Shown: in pieces, positions 57,112 through 64,000 of the stretch
Numbering within the stretch: position 1 is the first letter of the stretch
Layout: each line of letters begins with the position of its first letter
Assembly (NCBI GenBank): GCA_017999985.1
Contig: JAGNKU010000004.1
Location: forward strand, 186,001-250,000
DNA length: 64,000 nt
Reading direction: 5' to 3'
Source of the DNA: Phycisphaerae bacterium
GTDB lineage: Bacteria; Planctomycetota; Phycisphaerae; UBA1845; Fen-1342
The notes under the pieces: generated by a model
Told to the model about the DNA's origin: nothing
Database searches by the model: none
Seen by the model: only the letters and a program-made list of their open reading frames with translations
Made by a program: the position numbers and the translations under genes

Positions 57112-58536
57112 CTAGAAGTACAGGTCCCGCTGCTCCGTCGTGCGAATCTTCTCCAACCGCGCGAGCAGCTCCTGCTTCAGCGCGCCGTCCTCGAGCTTCG
57201 CCACCTCGGCCGCGATGAGCTTCTCGCCAGCGGCGCGGGTCTCCGGCGTCGCGTAATCGACCAGGTACTCCAGCGCGGTCGTCAGCGCGTTGGGCGTGCA
57301 GAAGCGCTTGATGAAACCGGGGATGGCGAACTCCATGAAATGCTCGCCGGTGCGGCCGAGCCGATAGCACGCCGTGCAGAAGCTGGGGATGTAGCCGTCC
57401 GTGATCAACTCGCGCATGACTTCGTCGAGCGAGCGGATGTCGCCCAGCTCGAACTGTTCGCGCTGCAGGCACTGGGCGTCGCCGGCCTCCGTGTACCCGC
57501 CGAGCTCGATGCGCGTGCCGGCGTCGATCTGCGAGACGCCGAAAGCCATCAGCTCGCGGCGCAGGGCAGCGGGCTCGCGGGCGGTCAGGATCAGGCCGGT
57601 GTAAGGGACCGCGAGTCGCAGGATGGCCACGAGACGCTTGAAGTGCTCGTCGCTCACAAACCAGCGCTCGGGCAAATTGACCCCGGCCGCCGGCCGCACG
57701 CGCGGGAAGCTGATCGTGTGCGGGCCGACGCCGTAGCGCTGCTGCAGATACAACGCGTGCGACACCAGCCCCAGCACCTCGAAGCGCCAGTCATAGAGAC
57801 CGAACAGCGCGCCCACGCCGACGTCGTCGATGCCGGCCTCCTGCGCCCGTGAGAGCGCGTCCAGCCGGTACATGTAATGTCCCTTGCGCGTGTTCTGCGG
57901 GTGCATCGCCGCAAACGTGGCGTGATGATACGTCTCCTGGAAGACCTGGAACGTGCCGATGCGGGCTTCCTTGACCCGGCGGAAGCCCGCCACGTCGAAC
58001 GGGGCGGCGTTGATGTTCACCCGGCGAATCTCGCCATGGCCGACTTTCACGCTGTAGACGGTCTGCACACAATCGTGGATGAAGTTTGCGTCGTAGCGCG
58101 GGTGTTCGCCGAACACGAGAATCAGCCGTTTGTGGCCGCGGTTCTCGAGCGCGGTCACCTGTTGGCGGATCTCGTCCTGGCTCAGCGTGCGGCGGACTTC
58201 GTCACGGTTGGAATTCCGGAAGGCACAATAGAGGCAGTCATTGACGCAGGCGTTGCCGATGTACAACGGCGCGAACAGCACGATGCGGTTGCCGTACACG
58301 TCGCGCTTGAGCTGCCGGGCGGCCGCGAAGATTTCCTCGACCAGCTCGGGCTCATCCGCGTTGAGCAGCACCGCCGTCTCGGCCGTGGTCAGCGCGGTTT
58401 TGGCAAGGCTCTTGGCGATGACGTCGCGCACCTGGCTGCGCGTGGAGCGCGGCTGCGCGAGCAGGTCGCCGAGTGCGGCCTCGTCGATGAAATCCGTAGC
58501 CCCCTGGCTCAGGGTCAGTTCACACAAACTACTCAT
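57112..58536 (-). CDS. hydG: [FeFe]-hydrogenase maturase HydG
   Basis: A 474-residue radical SAM tyrosine lyase that releases CO and cyanide for the H-cluster. The SAM-cluster motif is CVNDCLYC (about residues 97-104), and the C-terminal auxiliary cluster motif CTACYRLGRTGEHFMEF with another cysteine about 22 residues on, typical of HydG and absent from ThiH. The start overlaps hydE by eight bases. Its end lies 22 bases before aspA. Confidence 0.96.
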   Translation of the reverse strand: MSSLCELTLSQGATDFIDEAALGDLLAQPRSTRSQVRDVIAKSLAKTALTTAETAVLLNADEPELVEEIFAAARQLKRDVYGNRIVLFAPLYIGNACVNDCLYCAFRNSNRDEVRRTLSQDEIRQQVTALENRGHKRLILVFGEHPRYDANFIHDCVQTVYSVKVGHGEIRRVNINAAPFDVAGFRRVKEARIGTFQVFQETYHHATFAAMHPQNTRKGHYMYRLDALSRAQEAGIDDVGVGALFGLYDWRFEVLGLVSHALYLQQRYGVGPHTISFPRVRPAAGVNLPERWFVSDEHFKRLVAILRLAVPYTGLILTAREPAALRRELMAFGVSQIDAGTRIELGGYTEAGDAQCLQREQFELGDIRSLDEVMRELITDGYIPSFCTACYRLGRTGEHFMEFAIPGFIKRFCTPNALTTALEYLVDYATPETRAAGEKLIAAEVAKLEDGALKQELLARLEKIRTTEQRDLYF

Positions 58537-59620
58537 GCGGGTTCCTTCCAGCCGCCGGGTCCGCGTGCAGCCGTCGCGCGCGATGACTCAGCGATTCGCC
58601 CGGGCCGACGCCGATCGTGCGGCCCAGATCGTGGATACGGCGTGTCAGATAGCCGTGGTACTGCTCGGCCGTCTCGTACAGACAAGCTTTGGCCGGGTAG
58701 ATTTCGTACAGGCAGCGATACTTCGGTGGAGTCACGTTCGGCATGATGACGTTCGCACCGCGTTGCAGGCCGAGCTCGCGACCATTCTCGCGATTGAGCG
58801 TCGCCAGGGCCGTCGTGCTGGGGATATTGGCCCGCGGGCAGAGCAGCCGCGTCAGGGCGACGACCTTGTAGGTCATCAATTCCGTGTTCGGCACCTGCTC
58901 GGCATCGTGGGCACCGTGGGCGGCCGCGCCGGTCTGGCCGAGCGGCGTATCCGGGTGCGGCAGGTACGGCCCGACCCCGATCATGTCCAGCTCGAGGTCA
59001 TGGAACAGCTCCAGGTCGTTGGCCAGGTCGTCATAGGTTTGCGACGGCAACCCGATCATCACCCCGCTGCCGACTTCGTAGCCCATCGTCCGCAGCGCGG
59101 CGAGCAGCGCGAGCCGGTCGGAGCAGCACCCGGGCCGCGGCGGGTGAATGCGCTCGAAGAGCGCCGCGTTCGAGGTCTCGAACCGCAGCAGGTAGCGGTC
59201 CGCGCCGGCCGCGCGCCACGCGGCGAACTCAGCCGGCTCCCGTTCCCCCAGGCTCAAGGTAACCGCCAGCGGCGTCTCGGCCTTGATCCGTCGGACCAGG
59301 TCGGCGACCCAGCGCGTGGTGAGCCGTGGATCTTCGCCGGACTGCAGGACGACCGTGCCGTAGCCGAACGTCGCGGCCTGGCGGGCGCAGGCCAGGATTT
59401 CGTCCGCCGTCATGCGGTAGCGGCCGATGTTCGTGTTCGGGCCGCGCAGGCCGCAGTAGGCGCACTTGCGCATGCAGTGGTTCGAGATCTCGACGAGCCC
59501 GCGCAGGTGCACCGCGTCGCCGACGTGTTCGCGGCGGACGGTGTCGGCGCGGGCCCAGAGGGCGCTGAGCTGCGGCTCGTCAGTCGCGCGCAGCCAATGG
59601 AGGATTTCGGGGCGTTCCAT
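58529..59620 (-). CDS. hydE: [FeFe]-hydrogenase maturase HydE
   Basis: A 363-residue radical SAM maturase. The cluster motif is CMRKCAYCGLRG (about residues 49-60), with GYGTVVLQSGED and RFETSNAALFERIHP further on, as in HydE. It acts early in building the 2Fe subcluster. The start at 59620 lies inside the end of the hybrid kinase gene, a 41-base overlap, and gives the full N-terminal helix that HydE proteins need. The HydG gene overlaps its end by eight bases. Confidence 0.95.
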   Translation of the reverse strand: MERPEILHWLRATDEPQLSALWARADTVRREHVGDAVHLRGLVEISNHCMRKCAYCGLRGPNTNIGRYRMTADEILACARQAATFGYGTVVLQSGEDPRLTTRWVADLVRRIKAETPLAVTLSLGEREPAEFAAWRAAGADRYLLRFETSNAALFERIHPPRPGCCSDRLALLAALRTMGYEVGSGVMIGLPSQTYDDLANDLELFHDLELDMIGVGPYLPHPDTPLGQTGAAAHGAHDAEQVPNTELMTYKVVALTRLLCPRANIPSTTALATLNRENGRELGLQRGANVIMPNVTPPKYRCLYEIYPAKACLYETAEQYHGYLTRRIHDLGRTIGVGPGESLSHRARRLHADPAAGRNPHE

Positions 59621-60761
59621 CGTCGGTCGGCGGCGGCTTGAAATCCCGTTGGAGCACGACGGTAAATGTGCTGCCCACGTCCGGCTGGCTGGTGACGGCC
59701 ACGTCGCCGCCATACATGAGCACCAGCTTCTTCACTAATGATAGTCCCAGGCCGCTGCCCAGGATGTCACGGGTCTTGTCGTTCTTGATGCGCACGAAGT
59801 CATTGAACAGCTTGGCGGCCTCGTCCGGCAACAGGCCAATGCCGGTATCGCTGACCGCCAGCGTCACGCGCTGGTCGTCGCAATGGAGCTTGACGTCCAC
59901 GCGGCCGCCGTCGCGGTTGTACTTCACCGCGTTGGACAGCAGGTTGTTGAAGATGATCTCGATCTCGCCGCGGTCCGCGGTCATCGGCACCGGTTCGCCG
60001 GGGTGCAACTCGAGGGTCACGTGGTGGTCGGCGGCGACCGGCCGAACGGTGTCGAGCGCCTGGCGGGCGATCTCGCGCACGTCGACGCGCGTGAGTTCGC
60101 GGCGCTTCTGTCCGGACTCGATCCGCGTCATGTCGAGCAAGTCGAGGATCAGCTTCCGCATGCCGTCGCTGCGCGTCAGGCAGCGCTGGATCGCTACGTC
60201 GTAGGCCGCGATGTCGCCGCCCAGCGCGCGGTCGCGCATGATGTTGAGGTAGCCCTCGATCGCGGCAAGCGGCGCCTTCAATTCGTGCCCGAGCACCGAG
60301 ATGAACTCGAACCGCACGCGGCGCTTCTCGGCCGCCAGCTTGCGCGCCTGCCGCTGCATCACCAGGTGCCCGGCCGCCTTGCGGATCGTCTCCTTCAGCT
60401 CGTCGGGCGTGAAGGGCTTGGCCAGGAAGTCGAAGGCCCCGGACTTGGTGGCCCGGATCGCCGTCTCCAGCGTGGCGAACGCGGTGATCATGATCGTGAG
60501 CACGTCGCGTTCCTGGCGCCGCAGGTGCTCAAGCACTTCGACGCCCGACATGCCGCCCATCTTGTGGTCGAGCAGCATGATGTCGGGGGAGCGCACGGTG
60601 AGCAGCGCCAGGGCTTCTTCGCCGCTGGAGGCCTGCTCGATGTCGAAGCACACCTCGCCCTCGACGTCCGGCAGGTGGACCTTGAACGGCCGCAGCGCGC
60701 GGGTGACCGCGTGCCGCATCCCGGCCTCGTCGTCGACCACCAGCACGCGCAGCGTGTCCAT
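59580..60761 (-). CDS. Receiver-histidine kinase hybrid
   Basis: A 393-residue protein with a receiver domain first and a kinase after it. The receiver (about residues 1-125) shows VVDDEAGMR, LLDHKMGG as the phosphoacceptor segment and LAKPFTPD with the lysine. The HisKA phosphoacceptor box is FISVLGHELKAPLAAIEGY (about 155-173). The ATPase follows with NNLLSNAVKYNRDGG, SDTGIGL and GSGLGLSLVKKL. No membrane segment or output domain is present. Its start overlaps the lone receiver gene by one base, so the signal may pass from the H-cluster kinase via that receiver. Confidence 0.9.
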   Translation of the reverse strand: MDTLRVLVVDDEAGMRHAVTRALRPFKVHLPDVEGEVCFDIEQASSGEEALALLTVRSPDIMLLDHKMGGMSGVEVLEHLRRQERDVLTIMITAFATLETAIRATKSGAFDFLAKPFTPDELKETIRKAAGHLVMQRQARKLAAEKRRVRFEFISVLGHELKAPLAAIEGYLNIMRDRALGGDIAAYDVAIQRCLTRSDGMRKLILDLLDMTRIESGQKRRELTRVDVREIARQALDTVRPVAADHHVTLELHPGEPVPMTADRGEIEIIFNNLLSNAVKYNRDGGRVDVKLHCDDQRVTLAVSDTGIGLLPDEAAKLFNDFVRIKNDKTRDILGSGLGLSLVKKLVLMYGGDVAVTSQPDVGSTFTVVLQRDFKPPPTDDGTPRNPPLAARD

Positions 60762-61153
60762 CAGTTGCGGTCCTTCAGCAGGCGTTGCATCTCACGCTGC
60801 AACTGCTCGAAACGCACGGGCTTGGCGAGCACGCTGTCCGCCTTGATCCAGGCCCGTTCCTCGTCCGTCTCCGCGTCGAAGCTCAGCCCCGTCGTGCCGC
60901 TCACGGCCGTCACCACGATCACCGGGATGGCCGGGTCCAGCCGCTTCACGTGATAGCACAGGCTGAAGCCGGCATCCGGATCTTCCATCATCAGATCGAC
61001 GAGCACCAAATCCGGCTTCCGCTGCGCCAGCACGTCCCGCGCCGCGCGGGCCGTCTCCACCGTCTCGACCGTGAAGTCGGCCGCCTCCAGCTGCAGCCGC
61101 ATCTGGGTCAGGAAATCCACGTCGTCGTCAACCACCAAGATTGTACTGGCCAT
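60761..61153 (-). CDS. Single-domain response regulator of the hydrogenase island
   Basis: A 130-residue receiver: ILVVDDDVDFLTQ, LVLVDLMMEDPDAGFSL with the acceptor aspartate, VTAVSG and LAKPVRF. No DNA-binding or enzymatic output. It lies between the sensory hydrogenase-kinase and the receiver-kinase hybrid (1-base overlap with the latter), the position expected for a phosphorelay intermediate. A similar receiver is at 43 kb. Confidence 0.9.
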   Translation of the reverse strand: MASTILVVDDDVDFLTQMRLQLEAADFTVETVETARAARDVLAQRKPDLVLVDLMMEDPDAGFSLCYHVKRLDPAIPVIVVTAVSGTTGLSFDAETDEERAWIKADSVLAKPVRFEQLQREMQRLLKDRN

Positions 61154-61200
61154 GTCGAACTCTCGTCCGCCGCTGCCGGCGTAAATCCCCTGCGCACACC

Positions 61201-63210
61201 TCACTGACCCTGCGCCGGACGTTGCCGTGGCAAGATCACCGTAAACGTCGTGCCCGTGGGGCCCACGGCCGGGTCGGCGTTGGACTCCACGCGAATATCG
61301 CCCTGGTGCATCTTCACGATGCCATACGTCACGGACAGGCCCAGCCCGGTGCCCTTGCCTGCCCCCTTGGTCGTGAAGAACGGCTCGAAGACCTTCTTGC
61401 GGTGCTCCGGCGGGATGCCGATCCCCGTGTCCGCCACCTGGATGCGCACCTCGCGCTCGTGCCCGCCCGTCCGCAGGGTCAGGCAGCCGCCGTCCGGCAT
61501 GGCGTCGATCGCGTTGTTGACCAGGTTGGTGAGCACCTGGGCGACCTGATCGCGGTCGATCTCGGCCCGCATATCCTCGTCCTCGTGCTCGAACTGCACC
61601 TTGACATTGGACGGCAGGCGCAGCATGCGCACTGTCTTCTCGACGAGGACCGGCACGTTGGTGGCCCGTGCCTCGACCTTGTTCTTGCGTGCGAACTGCA
61701 GCAGGCCCGACACGATCTTGCGGCAGCGCTCCGCCTCGGTGGCCATCAGCGCCAGGTCCTCGCGCTGCGGGCTGTCCGGGCCGAGCTCCTCCAGCAGTGT
61801 GTGCGAGAGCATCAGCACGGTGCCCAGCGGGTTGTTCACCTCGTGCGCGATCCCCGCCGCAAGCTGCCCCATGCTGGCGAGCTTCTCGGACTGCATGAGC
61901 GCTTCCTGGGTGCTGGCCAGCCGCTCGTTCGAGACCGCCAAGTCCTTGCAGGCGATCTTGAGCTGCTCGATCGTGTAGGGTAGGCACATTTCGTTTTCGG
62001 CCAGGCCCTTGTAGATCGCGACCGCGTGGGCGCGGCAGGTTTCATAGCCGCACGCCCCGCAGTTCAACTCGTCCTCGGGCTCGAGCTTGCCCATACGGGC
62101 CATGATCTCCGCCAGCTCGCCCTCGGACGGAATTGCGATCCGCTGATCGTGCGGCGTGAAGGTCCGGCGGAGGTTCAGGTCACTCAGAATCGACCAGTGC
62201 TCGTGCCAGCGCTCGCGGTCCACGTCCGCCATGCGCTGCTGCGCATAGCGCCCGACCTGCGATCGGCGGCTGAAGAGCGGGGCGGCGCTGCTGGTGCCCG
62301 GGCCCATGATGCACCCGTTGCAGCAGAGCACTTCCAGCAGCCGGGCTTCCAGGTCGCCCCCCTCAAATTCCTTAATCGCCTCGACGAACTCGCTGCGGCC
62401 GTCGGCCGCGACCACGTCGCCCGTCAGCAGGTCCTCCGGCAACTGCGCCGCCTGCAGGATCCCGCGGCTGATGGGAAACAGGACCCCCACGCCGGCATGG
62501 GGCGGGTTGAAATCGCTGGGCGTGACCGATTCGGGCTTGAGCGCGTGGTGGCGCAGCATCTCGCGCAGCTCGATGAACGTCAGCACCGCGTCCACTTCGC
62601 CGGCAATCGGCGCGCTGTGCGCCTCGCCCTTCTTGGCGATGCACGGGCCGATGAACACGATCCGCAGGTCGTCACCGTAGAGCCGCCGCAGGGCCCGCGC
62701 CGTCGCGACCATGGGCGAGACGATCGGCGCGAGCATGGGCACCAAGTCCGGGTGATAGCGCTCGACATAGCCGATGATGGCCGGGCAGGTCGTGGCGATG
62801 AAGCGCTTGCCCTTGGCCTCGCGCAACAGGCGCTGGTACTCGGCGGCCACCAGATCGGCCCCGAAGCCGACCTCGTTGACCAGCTCGAAGCCGAGCGCCC
62901 GCACCATCCCGACGAGAAACTCGTAGCCGATCTCGCTGAACTCCGCCGGGAAGCTCGGGGCGATGATCGCGGCCACCCGGGCGTCCGATTGCAGCAGCTT
63001 CTCGACGAGCTCGATCTCGTCCAGGACTTTCTTGGCCTGCTGGCTGCACACACGCACGCAGTTGCCACAGCCGATGCAGCGGTCGACCAGCACCTCGGCC
63101 TGGCCGTTGGCGATGCGGATCGCCTTCGCGGGACATTCGCGCACGCAGGTGTAGCAGAGCCGGCAGCGCTCCTTGATCGTCGTGACCAGCGGTGCACTCG
63201 GGGGATCCAT
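61201..63210 (-). CDS. Sensory [FeFe]-hydrogenase fused to histidine kinase (HydS-like)
   Basis: A 669-residue cytoplasmic sensor. First two [4Fe-4S] sites, CRLCYTCVRECP and CIGCGNCVRVC. Then an H-cluster domain with TTCPAIIGYVERYHP (L1-like), GPCIAKKGE (L2-like) and CCNGCIMGPG (L3-like), so all four cluster cysteines remain but residues of the proton path differ. Next a [4Fe-4S] domain (CGACGYETCRAH), a coiled coil, the HisKA box MGQLAAGIAHEVNNPLGT, and a HATPase (VNNAIDAMPDGG, DTGIGI, GTGLGLSV). This is the group C sensory hydrogenase design, thought to sense H2. The ATG at 63210 follows AAGGAG. The receiver genes come right after it. Confidence 0.94.
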   Translation of the reverse strand: MDPPSAPLVTTIKERCRLCYTCVRECPAKAIRIANGQAEVLVDRCIGCGNCVRVCSQQAKKVLDEIELVEKLLQSDARVAAIIAPSFPAEFSEIGYEFLVGMVRALGFELVNEVGFGADLVAAEYQRLLREAKGKRFIATTCPAIIGYVERYHPDLVPMLAPIVSPMVATARALRRLYGDDLRIVFIGPCIAKKGEAHSAPIAGEVDAVLTFIELREMLRHHALKPESVTPSDFNPPHAGVGVLFPISRGILQAAQLPEDLLTGDVVAADGRSEFVEAIKEFEGGDLEARLLEVLCCNGCIMGPGTSSAAPLFSRRSQVGRYAQQRMADVDRERWHEHWSILSDLNLRRTFTPHDQRIAIPSEGELAEIMARMGKLEPEDELNCGACGYETCRAHAVAIYKGLAENEMCLPYTIEQLKIACKDLAVSNERLASTQEALMQSEKLASMGQLAAGIAHEVNNPLGTVLMLSHTLLEELGPDSPQREDLALMATEAERCRKIVSGLLQFARKNKVEARATNVPVLVEKTVRMLRLPSNVKVQFEHEDEDMRAEIDRDQVAQVLTNLVNNAIDAMPDGGCLTLRTGGHEREVRIQVADTGIGIPPEHRKKVFEPFFTTKGAGKGTGLGLSVTYGIVKMHQGDIRVESNADPAVGPTGTTFTVILPRQRPAQGQ

Positions 63211-63299
63211 CGGACTCCTTCAGCGAGCCGGAAGACCGGCGGGCAGGCTGGCCGCAGCGCCGGGTGCGCGGCCCGGCGCCACCCTACATGCCAAACCCA

Positions 63300-64000
63300 T
63301 CATCGCACAACCTCGCGTACATGATAATGCGTGTGCAGCAATTCGTGGCTCTTTTCACCGAGCGGCGCGCCCAGGAATTCCTCGTACAGCCGCTGGACAG
63401 ACCGGTTGCCGTGGGCCGTCCGGACCGGCGCGTCCCGGTCGATCCTGTACAGCGCCTCCATGCGGGCCCGAACCTTGGCTGGGTTGGTCCCGATCGGTTG
63501 CCCGCCGCCCGCGATGCACCCGCCCGGGCAGGTCATCACTTCGACAAAATGCAGGTTGTGCCGGTCGGCGCGAATCTGGTCAAGCAGGCGGCCGGCGTTG
63601 GCCAGCCCGCTCACCACGGCGACATTCACGTCCAGGTCGCCGATGCGAACCGTCGCCTGTTTCACACCGTCCAGCCCGCGCACCGCCTTCAACTTCAGGT
63701 CCGGCAGTTCCGCGCCCGTCAGCATGAAGTGCGCCGTCCGGACCGCCGCCTCCATCACGCCGCCGGTCGCGCCGAACAGCTTGCCGGCCGAGCTGCGCTC
63801 GCCGAACGGCGTGTCGGCGGTCTCCGGGGCGAGTCGCTCGATGTCCAAGCTGCGCAGACGGATGATGCGGGCCAGCTCGCGCGTGGTGAGCACGGCGTCG
63901 ATGTCGGGCAGCCCGTCGCGGCCCAGCTCGACGCGCCCAGCCTCGAACTTCTTGGCCGTGCAGGGCATCACCGCCACGCTGAAGATCCTGGTCGGGTCGA
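63300..64000 (-). CDS. Second [FeFe]-hydrogenase catalytic subunit, C-terminal part (partial)
   Basis: The last 233 residues or so of an [FeFe]-hydrogenase; the front is beyond the right edge. L2 is AVMPCTAKKFE and L3 EVMTCPGGCIAGGGQP, both intact, so it should be a working catalyst. The tail (VQRLYEEFLGAPLGEKSHELLHTHYH in part) closely follows that of HydA at 44.7 kb, which makes it a paralogue. Whether it has the N-terminal clusters of HydA cannot be seen. It heads the visible part of the hydrogenase island, 89 bases before the sensory kinase gene. Confidence 0.93.
   Translation of the reverse strand, partial: DPTRIFSVAVMPCTAKKFEAGRVELGRDGLPDIDAVLTTRELARIIRLRSLDIERLAPETADTPFGERSSAGKLFGATGGVMEAAVRTAHFMLTGAELPDLKLKAVRGLDGVKQATVRIGDLDVNVAVVSGLANAGRLLDQIRADRHNLHFVEVMTCPGGCIAGGGQPIGTNPAKVRARMEALYRIDRDAPVRTAHGNRSVQRLYEEFLGAPLGEKSHELLHTHYHVREVVR

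Noticed and set aside
56813-57115. Small plus-strand reading frame over the aspA repeat
   Set aside because: It is an antisense frame created by the GC-rich repeat, with no ribosome site or recognisable protein.

Overview
The window is a high-GC chromosomal segment (often C or G at third codon positions) from an anaerobic or fermentative bacterium, most likely a planctomycete of the Phycisphaerae type. This rests on inference from several features: two secreted proteins end in paired dockerin-like repeats of the GDxNxDG...FGDINPFV type; a third ends in a PEP-CTERM-like tail; a sigma factor overlaps a Ser/Thr kinase carrying TPR repeats; a planctomycete-style intergenic hairpin repeat is present; and the energy genes are of the [FeFe]-hydrogenase kind. 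I saw no rRNA, tRNA, CRISPR array, transposase or phage gene.

Layout. 1-1.4 kb: 3' end of a SUF Fe-S assembly operon (sufS end, sufU, sufT, Rieske ferredoxin). 1.4-13.2 kb: mixed metabolism, including a class III aminotransferase, a PHP phosphoesterase, type III glutamine synthetase, a lysine-2,3-aminomutase-like radical SAM enzyme, a universal stress protein, a class I aminotransferase, an Rrf2 regulator and a GH4 glycosidase. 13.3-17.7 kb: Mut7-C protein, orphan DNA methyltransferase, coiled-coil/TPR membrane protein, MBOAT acyltransferase. 17.7-25.4 kb: large Asp-box propeller protein with dockerin tail, sigma factor plus kinase, DinG-family helicase. 25.4-31.4 kb: thiS-thiG and a sulfate ABC transporter operon headed by a ribbon-helix-helix regulator with a promoter/operator palindrome. 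31.4-44.6 kb: folE, glycosyltransferase, secreted dockerin protein, ribosome hibernation factor, asnS, PstS-like lipoprotein plus enolase-superfamily enzyme, RNase HI, zinc-ribbon coiled coil, HtrA protease, response regulator, PEP-CTERM protein.

44.7-64.0 kb: an unbroken minus-strand hydrogen-metabolism island of 17 genes, entered from beyond the right edge. In transcription order it holds a second [FeFe]-hydrogenase catalytic subunit (cut by the edge); a sensory [FeFe]-hydrogenase/histidine kinase; a lone receiver; a receiver-kinase hybrid; the maturases hydE, hydG and hydF with aspartate ammonia-lyase between hydG and hydF; then a five-gene regulatory-looking module (DRTGG, ATPase/Fe-S/H-cluster-like protein, DRTGG, PHP, GHKL ATPase); and finally hydC, a 2Fe-2S protein, hydB fused to a GltD/SfrB-like flavoprotein, and hydA. 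Many neighbours overlap by 1-8 bases, so translational coupling is likely.

How it fits together (inference). The maturases build the H-cluster for at least two hydrogenases. HydABC would couple NAD(P)H and ferredoxin to H2. The H-cluster-bearing kinase and receivers would sense H2 or redox state, and the DRTGG/PHP/ATPase module may tune the complex. The most interesting targets are the HydB-GltD fusion, the five-gene module, and the H2-sensing phosphorelay that shows no DNA-binding output domain in this window.
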